Assembly: GCF_016583905.1 (NCBI RefSeq)
Contig: NZ_NRRY01000019.1
Coordinates: 1 to 64,000 of the forward strand
Source of the DNA: Lamprobacter modestohalophilus
GTDB lineage: Bacteria > Pseudomonadota > Gammaproteobacteria > Chromatiales > Chromatiaceae
Direction of reading: 5' to 3'
Length of the DNA stretch: 64,000 nt
The notes beneath the pieces are model-generated. The model did not search any database. It was not told the DNA's origin and was given only the letters and a program-made list of their open reading frames with translations. The position numbers and the translations under genes are program-made. Positions 49,233 through 58,979 of the stretch are shown in pieces. The stretch's first letter is position 1, and the number at the start of each line of letters is the position of its first letter.

Positions 49233-49955
49233 CTAAGCCCAGAGATCGGAGACCGGTGTGTCGGGCGTAAAATGCCGGGCCATCTGAGCCTGGAACAGCT
49301 CCGCCGTGGCGATGGCATCCACCTTGGCGTGATGGGAGGAGTAATGGGGTAGTCCGTAGCGGCTGCGGCTGTCGGCCAGCCGGATGGACGCCGCCTGGAT
49401 GCCGAGCAGGCGCTTGAGACGCTGCAGGAGGCCCTGGCGTTCCCAGCGCGCCTCCAGGGCCATGGTGTCGATGACCGGGAACAGGCAGCGCTCGCCGCGA
49501 TTGGCCAGGATGGCCGCCTCGAGGAACGGTCGCTCGATGTTGCGGTAGTGGACCACCACCAGGCGGCCGGCGAGCTCGGCCAGCAGCTCGTCGAGGATCG
49601 CGGCGATCGGCGGCGCCTGCTCGACCTCCGAGTGGGTGATGCGATGGAAGGCGATAGATTCTTCCGTGAGCGTCCGAGGCGGCTTGACGACCCAGTAGCG
49701 GCCCGCCGCTGGGCGGATGACCCGCAGATCGAAGGGCACCAGGCCGATGCTGACGATGGCGTGCTCGCGGGGATTCAGGCCCGTGGTCTCGAAGTCCAAT
49801 GCCACCAGTGGGACCTTCCCGATGGGGCGCTCCTCTGCGGGCACTCCCGCCGCGTAGAAGGCTTTGAGGGCCAAGGTCCTGCAGACCTGGGCCTGGCCGG
49901 TGAAATAGTCCGCCCAGCTCGGGGAGGCCTGCCGCTGGTGCGTACCCAGGGTCAT
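49233..49955 (-). CDS. DEDDh-type 3'-5' exonuclease (DNA polymerase III epsilon-like)
   Basis: The 240-residue protein has Exo I VALDFETTGLN with the Asp-Glu pair, an Exo II-like segment VVVHYRNIERPFLEAAI, and Exo III SSHHAKVDAIATAELF with His and Asp. In Exo II the usual Asp is Glu. It is not a true DnaQ but a stand-alone relative. It directly follows the DUF294 gene (5 bp gap), and this pair recurs beside sodium-coupled transporters in pseudomonads and relatives, as known to me from genome context. Confidence 0.88.
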   Translation of the reverse strand: MTLGTHQRQASPSWADYFTGQAQVCRTLALKAFYAAGVPAEERPIGKVPLVALDFETTGLNPREHAIVSIGLVPFDLRVIRPAAGRYWVVKPPRTLTEESIAFHRITHSEVEQAPPIAAILDELLAELAGRLVVVHYRNIERPFLEAAILANRGERCLFPVIDTMALEARWERQGLLQRLKRLLGIQAASIRLADSRSRYGLPHYSSHHAKVDAIATAELFQAQMARHFTPDTPVSDLWA

Positions 49956-49960
49956 TGCGG

Positions 49961-51862
49961 TCAGCGGCTCGGGCTGGGATAGCGGAAGCGCAGGAAGCTC
50001 TGGGCGTTGCTCAGGATCTGAAAGGCCTCCTTGAGGTTGTGACGCTCAGTGTCCGATATGCGCTCCGGTTGGATGGCATTGTGCGGCTCATGGTCGTCCT
50101 TGATCTCTTGGGCCTGATGGCGCATCCGCACGAGGGACAGAAACTCCAGTGCATAGCTCAACTTGTCGGTCTGGCCGGCAGGCAGGGCCCCGGCACTGCT
50201 GATCTCATCGAGCCGCTCGAAGCCATTTTGAGCCCGCGAGCCCACGCCCAGGGCATGGACCCGGATGACGTCGTTCAGGGGGGCGATGCCGCGGCGTTTG
50301 AGATTGATGCTGTTGTTATGCCGTCCGTCCTGCTCCAGCACGAAGGTGCGGAAAAAGCCCAGCGGTGGCGTACGGCCGAGGGCATTGCGCGCCAAGGCCG
50401 CTAGGAACCGGGGGCTGGCCTTCGCCCGGATCGCGATCAGGTCCTGCAATTCCTCCGCGAAACGCGCCTCGCCGTGGACCGCGTCCAGGTCGAAGAAGAT
50501 GGAGCTGTGCAGCAGCCGCTGCGGGTCCGGCTTGGCGATCCAGTCGCTGAAGTACTGTTTCCAGCGGGCCAGCGGTTGGCGCCACTGGTCGTTGGTGGCC
50601 ATGACGCCCCCTTTGCAATACGGATAGCCACAGGCGTTCAGCCCGTCGCTCACCTGTCGCGCCAGCTCCCTGAAGTAGTCATCGTGGCGCTTCGGGTCGA
50701 AGGAATCGTGGAGCACCATCGCATTGTCCTGATCCGTGGTGATCGACTGGTCGTTGCGCGCAAGGGAGCCGTGCACCATGAAGCAGTACGGAACCGGGGG
50801 CGGACCTAGATCGGCCTCGGCAAGCTCCACCAGGCGGCGGATCAGGCTGCGGCCGACGCTCGACATGGCCCCACCGATCATCCGCGAGGTGGCGCCCTCG
50901 TCCACCAGCCGCACGAAGGAGGCCCGCACCTCAGGCGTGAGGCGCGCCAGGGCCTTGACCGAGGTGCGACTGAAGATGTTGTTGACCAGGTAGACGCTGT
51001 TGTTGGTCTCGTAGCGGACGATGTCCGACAGGTAGACGACCCCCACGGGACGACGGCGGTGGAGGATCGGCAGTCGCTGAATATTGTTGCGCAGCATGGT
51101 CAACATGGCCTCGTTGACCGACTCGTTGGACTGGATGGTGATGATCCAGCCGTGGCTGATACTGGAGAGCGGGGTCTGCGGCGAGGCCCCCTCAGCGACG
51201 ATGCGCTGGCGCAGATCCTTGTCTGTGATCATCCCTGTGAGCAGCCACTGGCGTCCCTCAGTGTCGGCGAAAACGTGGTCCGAATCCTCGCCGTCGCCGG
51301 GCTTGAGCAGCAGCACCGAAGAGACATCGTTCTCGGTCATGAGGCTTGCCGCTTCCTGCACGCTGGCCGACTCCTCGATCATGACCGGCAGCCGGGAGAT
51401 GAGGCGGCGCACCGGCGTGGCGATCATGTCATTGTTGCGCAGGCTCTGTTCCACCGTGCTCTTGAGCCGTGAGCCGGACAGCTCCACGAAATCGGCGAAA
51501 TCGTCGTCTTCGGCGCACAGGCGATCGAAAACGGGCTTCGGGATCAGATAGATCAGGGTGTCCTCGATGGCCTGCACCGGGAAGCGCGCCGGGCGGTTCC
51601 GCAGCAAGTCGAGCTGCCCGAAGATGTCGCCCTCGCCGAGGCGATTGTAGAGCTGGCCGTTGTGGCGGTACACCTCCACCGCGCCGCTGCGGATGTAGGA
51701 CAGCGCCTCCACCGAGCCGTCCCGTTCAGCGATGGTCGTGCCAGCCTTGAAATAGGCGATCTCCACCGCGCCGGCCACCTCGTCAAGGAGATCGTCGCTC
51801 AGCCCGTCGAAGGGCGGATAGCGGCTGATATGATCGCGAAACTCCCGGATTTCTGCTTCCAT
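49961..51862 (-). CDS. cNMP-binding/CBS/DUF294 nucleotidyltransferase-like signalling protein
   Basis: The 633-residue cytoplasmic protein has, in order, a cyclic-nucleotide-binding domain (about 15-135, AEDDDFADFVE at its end), two CBS motifs (about 160-290), a nucleotidyltransferase-like DUF294 domain with MVHGSLARNDQSITTDQDNA (about 367-386), and a DUF294 C-terminal helical domain. Similar proteins may act like GlnD, modifying or sensing small nucleotides. With the exonuclease they form a two-gene unit of unknown purpose that converges on the BCCT-Usp unit. Confidence 0.9.
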   Translation of the reverse strand: MEAEIREFRDHISRYPPFDGLSDDLLDEVAGAVEIAYFKAGTTIAERDGSVEALSYIRSGAVEVYRHNGQLYNRLGEGDIFGQLDLLRNRPARFPVQAIEDTLIYLIPKPVFDRLCAEDDDFADFVELSGSRLKSTVEQSLRNNDMIATPVRRLISRLPVMIEESASVQEAASLMTENDVSSVLLLKPGDGEDSDHVFADTEGRQWLLTGMITDKDLRQRIVAEGASPQTPLSSISHGWIITIQSNESVNEAMLTMLRNNIQRLPILHRRRPVGVVYLSDIVRYETNNSVYLVNNIFSRTSVKALARLTPEVRASFVRLVDEGATSRMIGGAMSSVGRSLIRRLVELAEADLGPPPVPYCFMVHGSLARNDQSITTDQDNAMVLHDSFDPKRHDDYFRELARQVSDGLNACGYPYCKGGVMATNDQWRQPLARWKQYFSDWIAKPDPQRLLHSSIFFDLDAVHGEARFAEELQDLIAIRAKASPRFLAALARNALGRTPPLGFFRTFVLEQDGRHNNSINLKRRGIAPLNDVIRVHALGVGSRAQNGFERLDEISSAGALPAGQTDKLSYALEFLSLVRMRHQAQEIKDDHEPHNAIQPERISDTERHNLKEAFQILSNAQSFLRFRYPSPSR

Positions 51863-52177
51863 GATGATCCTGCGCTCTGGGTCGTCTGCTTCGTTACCGG
51901 CACTGTAGAAGCACCCTCGGTCGCAGGCAAGCCCGAAGGCGCTGCGCCGGGCAACGGCACCTGCCCAACAGCCCCTACCCCCTGCGGCACCGGTGAACTC
52001 GCCGACATCGTGATTGGGCGCAGCCGTGCTTCAAACGCCTCGCCCACCGCCGCTACCGGCTCCTGCCACTCATCGCGCACGTTGTCCATCGCCCGGTGCA
52101 AGATCAGGATCGGGGTGTTGCGCGGCACGCTAACATCCGCACTGGCTCGCAATACGCCATCCAGCCAGTGAATCAAA
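51863..52177. other. Gap between the DUF294 and UPF0182 genes; possible decayed coding
   Basis: I cannot support a gene. A minus-strand frame (51799-52227) includes PDLIHWLDGVLRASADVSV and RNTPILILHRAMDNVRDEW, which look protein-like. However, the frame overlaps the UPF0182 3' end and its downstream half loses all family-like character. It may be a remnant or chance. Confidence 0.35.
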
Positions 52178-54862
52178 TCAGGAAGCCGCTGCGCCCTGAG
52201 GCGCTTGCGTGACCTCCGGCGGCTCATCGCGCGGCGGCACCTTTTGCACGGGCTCTTGCTCCCGCGTCTCTTTGATCAGCTTATGCAGCGCTCGGAATCC
52301 CTCTTCAAGCGAGGAGGCCATGACCACCAGCGGCCCTTGGCTGACGATGATCTGAGCGAGCTGGGGCAGCGGTGACGCCGAGGCGGTTCGCAGGAAGATG
52401 CCTTGAATGTAGGTCACCACACCCTCGACCGGCACCACGATCAGACGTCCATGCATGACATGCAACCCTTTCTCACTCCAAAGGCTCAGCTCTTGGGAGA
52501 TCTCTGGGTCCTGCTTGATGAAGGCATTTACCTGCTCGGGCCCATAGACCAAGGCGCCCTTCGGGAAGCGGTAGACGATGATCCGGCCATAACTCTCGCC
52601 ATCGTTCCCAGCAACGGCCAGCGCCCGCATATTCGGCTGACCGAGCGGCGTCATCGGCGCGAACAGGCTGTACTCGAAGCGATCGGGGTCAATCAGATTG
52701 AGGGTGAGGTAATGCGAGCGCATCCGCTCGAGGTCCTCGCGCCACTGATCGGGTGGCCGCTCCCAGGCATCCTCCTGGTTGTAGAAGGTCTCCGGATCGG
52801 TCTGGTGGTAGCGCGTGTAGAGGTCCATTTGCACGTCGAACAGGCTCTTTGGATAGCGCAGATGCTGTTTGAGTGCCGGCGGCATCGCGTCCAACGGCTT
52901 GAAGAGCCCAGGATAGAGGCGCGCCTGCGCGGCGGCAATCGGGTCAGACGGATCAGCCAGATAGTAGTCGACGCTGCCATTGTAGGCATCCACCACCACC
53001 TTGATCGAATTGCGGATGTAATTGAACGGGCGCTCAAAGTGCTGGACATCGCCATCATAGGCCTTGGCGTAGGGATACCACTTGGAGGCGGTCATGGCAT
53101 CCTGAATCCAGTAGAGCCGACCATTGGCAAGCGCAAGATAAGGCTCCGGACCGAGCATCAGATCCGGCGTCAGGGTCTTGATGCGCTCGCGGATATCACG
53201 CCGGAACAACAGCCGGCTCGCGTCGGTCATCTGCGTGGTGTACAAGATATTACGCTCGCCAAAGTACAGCGAGAAGACCAGCCTGCGAAACAGGCTGCTG
53301 ACCGGCACACCACCGCTGCCCGCATAGTCGGCGAGCTTGGTCTCGCCGGATGCGGCGTAATCGAGTTCATGGGTCGCATTCGGAGCCATCACCGGATGCA
53401 AATCGGTCGGTCCATAGTAGATCGCCGGCTGGTCGACAGACAGCCCCGCAACCGACTCCGGCGGAATGCCCTGGATCAGCCACTCGATCGGCTCATCCGC
53501 CGGCTGTGCCGCCGGGGTCATCACCACGCCATAGCCGTGCGTGTACCGAAGCCAGAGGTTGACCCAGGTCTGACGTGCCTCGCCGAGCTTTTCGAGATCA
53601 ATATGGCGGGCGGCGAGAAACACCTGGCGATAGGTCTCTTCGACCTCATAGCGGCCAACGCTGACCCTGTCGAACGCATAATAGGGCTGAATCTCCTGCA
53701 GCTCGCGATAGACGGGCAATAGCTTGTCGTCATCCCAGATCGGGATGTTGCGCAGGCTGAGGCTGATCTCGGGTGTGATCTTCTCCCACCCCTCCTCGTG
53801 GATAGGATAGGTGCGCGTCTCCACCGCTTGTAATCCATAGGCGGCCAAGGTTGCCTGGATATTGTGCTCGATGAAGGGTGTCTCGCGCGTCATCTCGGCC
53901 GGCTCAACCACAAACTCACCCACCCGCTCCTTGAGATAAGGCGTATGACGCAATCCGATCACGGCGAGTAACAGCAGCGATGTGCCCGCGAAGAGCCGCT
54001 TGCCTTTGCCGGTATTGAGCACCATCAGCAGCAGTGCACCAGCGATGAGCCCCAGCAGTGCTGCGCCACCGATGAGCGGCAAGGTCACCGTCATCTCCTC
54101 GTAGCCCGGCCCATAGAACAACGGCAGATGGGCGTCGGTGTAGAGCAGCATGTAGGCATCGCCTAGGAAATAGACGCTCCCCATCAGGATCAGGAGCAAC
54201 AGGATCAGGCTCAGATGTAACCGAGCCCCGCGCCGCCATCCTCCTCGCGCTCTGGGCATCACCCGGTGCTCGAGCCCGTACAGGAGGCCGAGCCCAAGCA
54301 GCACGACCCCGAGCGCAAGCATGACCTCAGTGTAGAGCAGCCTGAAAAAGGGGAGCGAAAAGAGATAGAACCGGATGTCATGACCGAAGACCGGATCTTG
54401 GATGCCAGCCTCGGGGGCCAGCAGGAACAGTAAGGCCTCTTCCCAATAGAAGAACAGTGGTAGCGCAACGATCACCGCCAGGGTGAGCGTCAGCGGCAGG
54501 TAAAAGACCAGCGAGCGCGTCTGGAAGCGACGATAAAGTCGGGGAGAGGGATGGTTGCGGTTGGCTTCGGATGCCGTCTCGCTCGGACGCGGCGCGCCTA
54601 GGTATTTGCTGCCAATCCAGAAATTGGCAAAGAACAGCGCGAAGAAGAGCCCCACGCCACCGGCGAAGACCAGATAGCGATACAGCAGACGCTGCCAAAA
54701 ATAGAACGCATAACCCAGTGACTCGAACCACCAGAACTCGATCAGGAAATTCCTGAGCGCCAAACCCAGCAGCGTCAAGCCAAGCCCGACAGCCAGCACT
54801 AAGCCGATTAGCAAAAGAGAATAGGTTTTCCAGGAGCGCATAATGATCGGTTGTCCGAACAT
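52178..54862 (-). CDS. UPF0182 (COG1615) membrane protein
   Basis: The 894-residue protein opens with about seven TM helices in the first ~310 residues (LLLIGLVLAVGLGLTLLGLA, FEALGY-like EFWWFESLGYAFYFWQRLL, and others). A large extracytoplasmic domain follows, with VVDAYNGSVDYYLADPSDPI and AMPPALKQHLRYPKSLFDVQ typical of the family, then MTPLGQPNMRALAVAGNDGE and GPEQVNAFIKQDPEIS. Length is normal. Function is not known for any member. A basic/acidic tail of about 30 residues ends the protein. No linked operon partner is evident. Confidence 0.92.
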   Translation of the reverse strand: MFGQPIIMRSWKTYSLLLIGLVLAVGLGLTLLGLALRNFLIEFWWFESLGYAFYFWQRLLYRYLVFAGGVGLFFALFFANFWIGSKYLGAPRPSETASEANRNHPSPRLYRRFQTRSLVFYLPLTLTLAVIVALPLFFYWEEALLFLLAPEAGIQDPVFGHDIRFYLFSLPFFRLLYTEVMLALGVVLLGLGLLYGLEHRVMPRARGGWRRGARLHLSLILLLLILMGSVYFLGDAYMLLYTDAHLPLFYGPGYEEMTVTLPLIGGAALLGLIAGALLLMVLNTGKGKRLFAGTSLLLLAVIGLRHTPYLKERVGEFVVEPAEMTRETPFIEHNIQATLAAYGLQAVETRTYPIHEEGWEKITPEISLSLRNIPIWDDDKLLPVYRELQEIQPYYAFDRVSVGRYEVEETYRQVFLAARHIDLEKLGEARQTWVNLWLRYTHGYGVVMTPAAQPADEPIEWLIQGIPPESVAGLSVDQPAIYYGPTDLHPVMAPNATHELDYAASGETKLADYAGSGGVPVSSLFRRLVFSLYFGERNILYTTQMTDASRLLFRRDIRERIKTLTPDLMLGPEPYLALANGRLYWIQDAMTASKWYPYAKAYDGDVQHFERPFNYIRNSIKVVVDAYNGSVDYYLADPSDPIAAAQARLYPGLFKPLDAMPPALKQHLRYPKSLFDVQMDLYTRYHQTDPETFYNQEDAWERPPDQWREDLERMRSHYLTLNLIDPDRFEYSLFAPMTPLGQPNMRALAVAGNDGESYGRIIVYRFPKGALVYGPEQVNAFIKQDPEISQELSLWSEKGLHVMHGRLIVVPVEGVVTYIQGIFLRTASASPLPQLAQIIVSQGPLVVMASSLEEGFRALHKLIKETREQEPVQKVPPRDEPPEVTQAPQGAAAS

Positions 54863-55295
54863 CGGCAGCTGCTTAAGAAGCGGTCTCGCCGCCGTTCTCT
54901 TCTAGGATCACGATCGAATCGGCTGCGAACATGGATTTCTCTCCTCATTCAGGAATAAAGACACAACCCATGTCAAAGCAGTCATCGTGCCAAGCCATCA
55001 TGCCAAGCCATCATGCCAATCTAGGGTGACGCACCGCGGCGCCAGCCAAAGGCTCCGCGATACCCTCGCAGACAGCCGAAACGCCGGGAGCGAGGCCGAA
55101 GGGGCTTCTGCATCCCGGTTATCGATATGGCCGCGGGTGCATTGAACCAGCGGCGGTCGAAATGCCCCAGCCAGCGAGCACTGGACCCCGACGGCCCATC
55201 GACAGCCGTCCGCAGACCGGCACGAAACTCGCCCGGCACGAAACTCGCTTTAGTCGAGGCTACAGCCGAGATCTGTAGTCGAGACAGCATTCCGA
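54863..55295. other. Divergent intergenic region upstream of UPF0182 and nfeD genes
   Basis: No gene supported. It contains a 13-bp tandem repeat (TGCCAAGCCATCA) at 54988-55020 and a GC-rich stretch whose frames have no family character. Promoters for UPF0182 (minus strand) and the NfeD gene (plus strand) should lie here. Confidence 0.55.
54988..55020. repeat. 13-bp tandem repeat, about 2.5 units
   Basis: TGCCAAGCCATCA occurs at 54988-55000 and 55001-55013, with a partial copy to 55020. Confidence 0.85.
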
Positions 55296-56732
55296 ATGAC
55301 ATTACCTTCAATCTTGGGAACGTCGATTCGCTCGCTCATCGCCATTCTGATGTTGGCGCTGATGATCGCGACCGGATCTCTGATGCCCGCCATGCCCGAG
55401 GCGGCCGAGGCGCGCGAAGCACTGGTCATCCCGATCGACGGCGCCATTGGTGCCGCCACTGGCGAGCTGGTGGTCACTGGCCTTGAGCAGGCCGCGCAGA
55501 CCGACGCTGAGATCGTCGTCCTGCGCATGGACACCCCGGGCGGTCTGGATCAGGCGATGCGCCGCATCATCAAGGCGATCCTCGCCTCGCCCGTGCCGGT
55601 GGCCAGCTTAGTCGCTCCGCCCGGCGCCCGAGCGGCCAGCGCCGGCACCTATATCCTCTACGCCAGCCAGATCGCCGCCATGGCGCCGGCCACCAACCTG
55701 GGCGCCGCAACCCCGATTCAGGTCGGCGGAGGCGATATGCCCGGGCTTGGCGAGCGTTTCCCGACCCGCGAAGACCTTAGCGACCGTAGCGACAGCAGTG
55801 CCGCCAACGCCAAGGAGCGCAAGCTAGTCAACGACGCCGTCGCCTACATCCGCGGTCTGGCCGAGCTGCGCGGGCGCAATGCCGACTGGGCCGAAGAGGC
55901 GGTGCGCGCCTCGGTCAGCCTGACATCCGGCGCCGCCGCCGAGCACGATGTGATCGACCTGGTCGCAGAGGATATCCCGACCCTGCTGGAGCGCATCGAC
56001 GGACGCCGCGTGCAAACCGCCACCGGCGAGCACGTGCTCGAGACCGCCGGCCTCAAGCTGCGCGAGCTCGAGCCCGACTGGCGCATCGAGCTGCTGTCTG
56101 TGATCGCCAACCCGAACGTCGCCTACATCCTGCTGCTGATCGGCATCTACGGGATCATCTTCGAGCTCTCGAATCCGGGCGCCCTGTTTCCGGGCATCAT
56201 CGGTGCGATCAGCCTGCTGCTCGCGCTCTATGCGCTGCAGGTGCTGCCGGTCAATTACGCCGGCGTTGGCCTGATCCTGCTTGGCGTGCTGCTGATGATC
56301 GGCGAGGCCCTAGCGCCGAGCTTCGGGGCACTCGGCATCGGCGGGTTCGCCGCCTTCCTGTTCGGCTCGGTGATCCTGATGGATGACGAAGGGGCCGCCG
56401 TCTCCTGGCCGGTGATCGGCATCACCGCTGGCTTGAGCGCCGCCCTGTCGATCTGGGTCATCGGTCGCTTCATTGGCCTGCGCGGCAAGCCATCGACGGT
56501 CGGTGCCGAGCACTTGGTCGGAAAGACGGGCGAGGCACGCGCGGACTTCGGCGGGGCGTCGAACAACACTGGCCAAGTCCATCTCGAGGGCGAGCTCTGG
56601 CAGGCCAGCAGCCAGTCACCGGTTCGACGCGGCGAGGCGGTGCGCGTGCTCGCCGTCAACGGCCTCAAGCTCGAGGTGGCGCCCGCCTCCTCGGCGCGCG
56701 AACAGTCATCACCTCATCGCTCATCGACCTAA
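55296..56732 (+). CDS. NfeD-family membrane-bound ClpP-class serine protease
   Basis: Long NfeD proteins cleave stomatin-like partners in the membrane. The 478-residue protein has a signal/anchor (SLIAILMLALMIATG), a ClpP-like protease domain with LRMDTPGGLDQAMR and catalytic Ser in ARAASAGTYIL (about residue 115), the Lys in NAKERKLVNDAVA, then four TM helices (about 270-390) and the C-terminal OB-fold NfeD domain (HLVGKTGEARADF). It is followed by a slipin gene, the usual partner, with a gap of about 75 bp. Confidence 0.93.
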   Translation: MTLPSILGTSIRSLIAILMLALMIATGSLMPAMPEAAEAREALVIPIDGAIGAATGELVVTGLEQAAQTDAEIVVLRMDTPGGLDQAMRRIIKAILASPVPVASLVAPPGARAASAGTYILYASQIAAMAPATNLGAATPIQVGGGDMPGLGERFPTREDLSDRSDSSAANAKERKLVNDAVAYIRGLAELRGRNADWAEEAVRASVSLTSGAAAEHDVIDLVAEDIPTLLERIDGRRVQTATGEHVLETAGLKLRELEPDWRIELLSVIANPNVAYILLLIGIYGIIFELSNPGALFPGIIGAISLLLALYALQVLPVNYAGVGLILLGVLLMIGEALAPSFGALGIGGFAAFLFGSVILMDDEGAAVSWPVIGITAGLSAALSIWVIGRFIGLRGKPSTVGAEHLVGKTGEARADFGGASNNTGQVHLEGELWQASSQSPVRRGEAVRVLAVNGLKLEVAPASSAREQSSPHRSST

Positions 56733-56762
56733 TCACTCTTCAACTCAATCACTTACCTGTCC

Positions 56763-56797
56763 ACTCGACACTCGACACTCGACACTCGACACTCGAC
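56763..56797 (+). repeat. 7-bp tandem repeat ACTCGAC x5 beside the slipin ribosome binding site
   Basis: Five perfect heptamers end 10 bp before the slipin ATG, directly abutting its GGAG site. A change in unit number would move upstream promoter elements relative to the start. Confidence 0.92.
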
Positions 56798-56807
56798 GGA
56801 GTCACCC

Positions 56808-57620
56808 ATGGCCTATAGCGCATTCCTGACCTACCTCCTCCCCCTGGGCCTGATCATCCTGTTCCTGGGCTCGGCAATCCGCATCCTGCCCGAGTATCAG
56901 CGTGGCGTCGTCTTCTTCCTGGGCCGCTTCCAAGCGGTCAAGGGCCCTGGGCTCATCCTCATCGTTCCCGGTATCCAGAAAGTCGTTCGGATCGACCTGC
57001 GGGTGGTCACCATGGATGTCCCGGAACAAGACCTGATCACCAAGGACAACGTCACCGTTCGCGTCAACGCGGTGCTCTATTTCAAGGTGGTCGAGTCCGA
57101 CAAGGCGGTGATCCAGGTCGAGGATTTCCAAATGGCCACCAGTCAGTTGGCGCAGACGACACTGCGCTCGGTGCTCGGCCAGCACGACCTCGACGAGCTA
57201 CTCTCGGAGCGCGAGCAGCTCAACCGCGACATCCAGACCATCCTCGACGACCAGACCGACGCCTGGGGCATCAAGGTGGTCAATGTCGAGATCAAGCATG
57301 TGGATCTGAACGAGAACATGATCCGCGCCATCGCCCGCCAGGCCGAGGCCGAGCGCAACCGCCGCGCCAAGGTGATCAATGCCGAGGGCGAGCTGCAGGC
57401 CTCGGAGCGCCTGCGCGGCGCGGCGGAGGTCATCTCCACGCAGCCGCAGGCGTTGCAGCTGCGTTACCTGCAGACCCTCGCCGACATGTCCAGCGACCGC
57501 GCCACCACCGTCGTCTTCCCGCTGCCGATGGAGTGGCTCAGTGCCCTCGCCGGTGCTCCCGGTACGAAGCATGCATCACCGCAAGAAGCCGATCCCGAGG
57601 CCTCGGAACGCCCGGCGTGA
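56808..57620 (+). CDS. Slipin (stomatin/prohibitin SPFH-domain membrane protein)
   Basis: The 270-residue protein has an N-terminal hydrophobic anchor ([19 protein letters not shown]) and an SPFH domain with [37 protein letters not shown] and [17 protein letters not shown]. The helical tail includes [19 protein letters not shown] and [19 protein letters not shown]. Slipins form oligomers in membrane microdomains and are substrates of NfeD proteases. The paired nfeD gene is directly upstream, and a DUF3096 gene follows 54 bp downstream. Confidence 0.94.
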   Translation: MAYSAFLTYLLPLGLIILFLGSAIRILPEYQRGVVFFLGRFQAVKGPGLILIVPGIQKVVRIDLRVVTMDVPEQDLITKDNVTVRVNAVLYFKVVESDKAVIQVEDFQMATSQLAQTTLRSVLGQHDLDELLSEREQLNRDIQTILDDQTDAWGIKVVNVEIKHVDLNENMIRAIARQAEAERNRRAKVINAEGELQASERLRGAAEVISTQPQALQLRYLQTLADMSSDRATTVVFPLPMEWLSALAGAPGTKHASPQEADPEASERPA

Positions 57621-57674
57621 GATTCCCATCCCGGCGGTCGTCGCCGCCCCTCATTTGCCAAAGGAGAGACGTCC

Positions 57675-57809
57675 ATGTTGCACCCAATGATCCAACCCAT
57701 CGTCGCGCTGATCGCCGGAATCCTGATCCTGGTCCGGCCTTCACTGCTCAACTATGTGGTCGCAATCTACCTGATCGTCGTTGGCCTTCTTGGCCTGCTC
57801 CAGCTCTGA
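57675..57809 (+). CDS. Small DUF3096-family membrane protein (44 residues)
   Basis: From an ATG with AAAGGAGAG about 8 bp upstream, a 44-residue protein is encoded: MLHPMIQPIVALIAGILILV, then the segment RPSLLNYVVAIYLIVVGLLG and LLQL. It has two hydrophobic helices with a central RPSLLNY motif, typical of DUF3096 miniproteins, which are common near slipin and stress genes. Function is unknown. The size makes it easy to miss. Confidence 0.85.
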   Translation: MLHPMIQPIVALIAGILILVRPSLLNYVVAIYLIVVGLLGLLQL

Positions 57810-57989
57810 GCGCAAGCGAATCGCGATCACATCAGACGACAGCGTCAATGGTCGAGACATTGGCCTGACGATTGCTCAAACCATGTCGAGCCGATGCGCT
57901 TTGTTGCCGTTCCAGCTGCACTGCGCTGCTACCGAGGAATAGCTACATCGCATCGCCAATCCCAACTCTCTCAAAGGAGGCCATTCCCA

Positions 57990-58895
57990 ATGATGCCGAC
58001 ACAGACAAACAAGCCCCTGACAGCCGTTTCCGCTTCTTATTCTTCTCGCCACCATACCGCCACAGCCTTCTCGGCCGTTGCGCTCATGGCATCGCTGCTC
58101 TACCTAGCCGGAATAACCACCGCTGTCGAAGCCACCGAGCAAGACGGTCGTAGTGACCAGAAGCAGGCGCAACAAGATCTGAAGACCGGCTTGGCTCACA
58201 ACCTGCCGCCGGTCTACAAGATCAGCAATTGGCTCGGCAAGCCGGTCAATAATGAAGCCGGTGAGCAGATTGGCACCATTCGCGACATGATCATGGATGA
58301 CTATGGGCGTTTCCGCTATGTGATCATGGAGAGTGAGCAGGTTGCCGACGAGTACAAGGACGACCGGATCGCGGTGCCGATGAACCACTTCCAGTACCCG
58401 GACGAAGACGACGAGCGCTATATGGTGCTGGATGCCACCCCGGCAAAGGTCAGTGAAGCTCCGAGCTTTGAGGCTGGCACTTATCCGAACCTGCCCCTGC
58501 GGCGCTGGGAGAGCGTCGTCGTCGCCTATTGGCTGCCGGAAGACGCAAAGGACGCAAACCCGCCGAAGGATCGCGATGATGTGAAGGCGAAGACACCCGA
58601 GAGCGTGCAGCAGTCGTCTGGGAACAACGACGGCGGCGGCTCAGAGCAGACATCGCTCCCCTTTGATGAGAACCGCGACATGGTGTACCTGCCGGACGCT
58701 AAGGAGCAGCTATTCGATAAGCTCGACGCCAACGATGACGCAGCGATCACCAAGGAAGAAGCGCAAGCCCACCCGCCGCTCGCCAAGGAGTTCGAACGCA
58801 TCGACAGCTACGACAACGGCCGTATCACCCGCTCAGAATTTGCCCTCTTCGAGCTCGAAGCGAGCGGCTCGAAGCAGGCTGGGAAGAGCAACTGA
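57990..58895 (+). CDS. Secreted PRC-barrel protein with C-terminal EF-hand-like motifs
   Basis: The 301-residue protein has a signal-like segment (AFSAVALMASLLYLAGI), a PRC-barrel domain (about 75-150, KISNWLGKPVNNEAGEQIGT then IRDMIMDDYGRFRYVIM), an acidic linker, and C-terminal DANDDAAITKEEA and DSYDNGRITRSEF, two degenerate EF-hand-like loops. PRC-barrel proteins are often bacterial envelope or photosynthetic-complex accessory proteins. The ATG at 57990 (or the next one) has AAAGGAGG upstream. Confidence 0.82.
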   Translation: MMPTQTNKPLTAVSASYSSRHHTATAFSAVALMASLLYLAGITTAVEATEQDGRSDQKQAQQDLKTGLAHNLPPVYKISNWLGKPVNNEAGEQIGTIRDMIMDDYGRFRYVIMESEQVADEYKDDRIAVPMNHFQYPDEDDERYMVLDATPAKVSEAPSFEAGTYPNLPLRRWESVVVAYWLPEDAKDANPPKDRDDVKAKTPESVQQSSGNNDGGGSEQTSLPFDENRDMVYLPDAKEQLFDKLDANDDAAITKEEAQAHPPLAKEFERIDSYDNGRITRSEFALFELEASGSKQAGKSN

Positions 58896-58979
58896 TGCAC
58901 CTGATGCCTGTTGCATCAACGACCCGTCACTAATGTGGCAATGAGGCCCGCCGGCTAGCAGCCGGCGAGCCGTCTAACC

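Noticed and set aside
51799-52227. 142-codon minus-strand frame before the UPF0182 gene end
   Set aside because: Only a short stretch looks protein-like; it overlaps well-supported genes at both ends.
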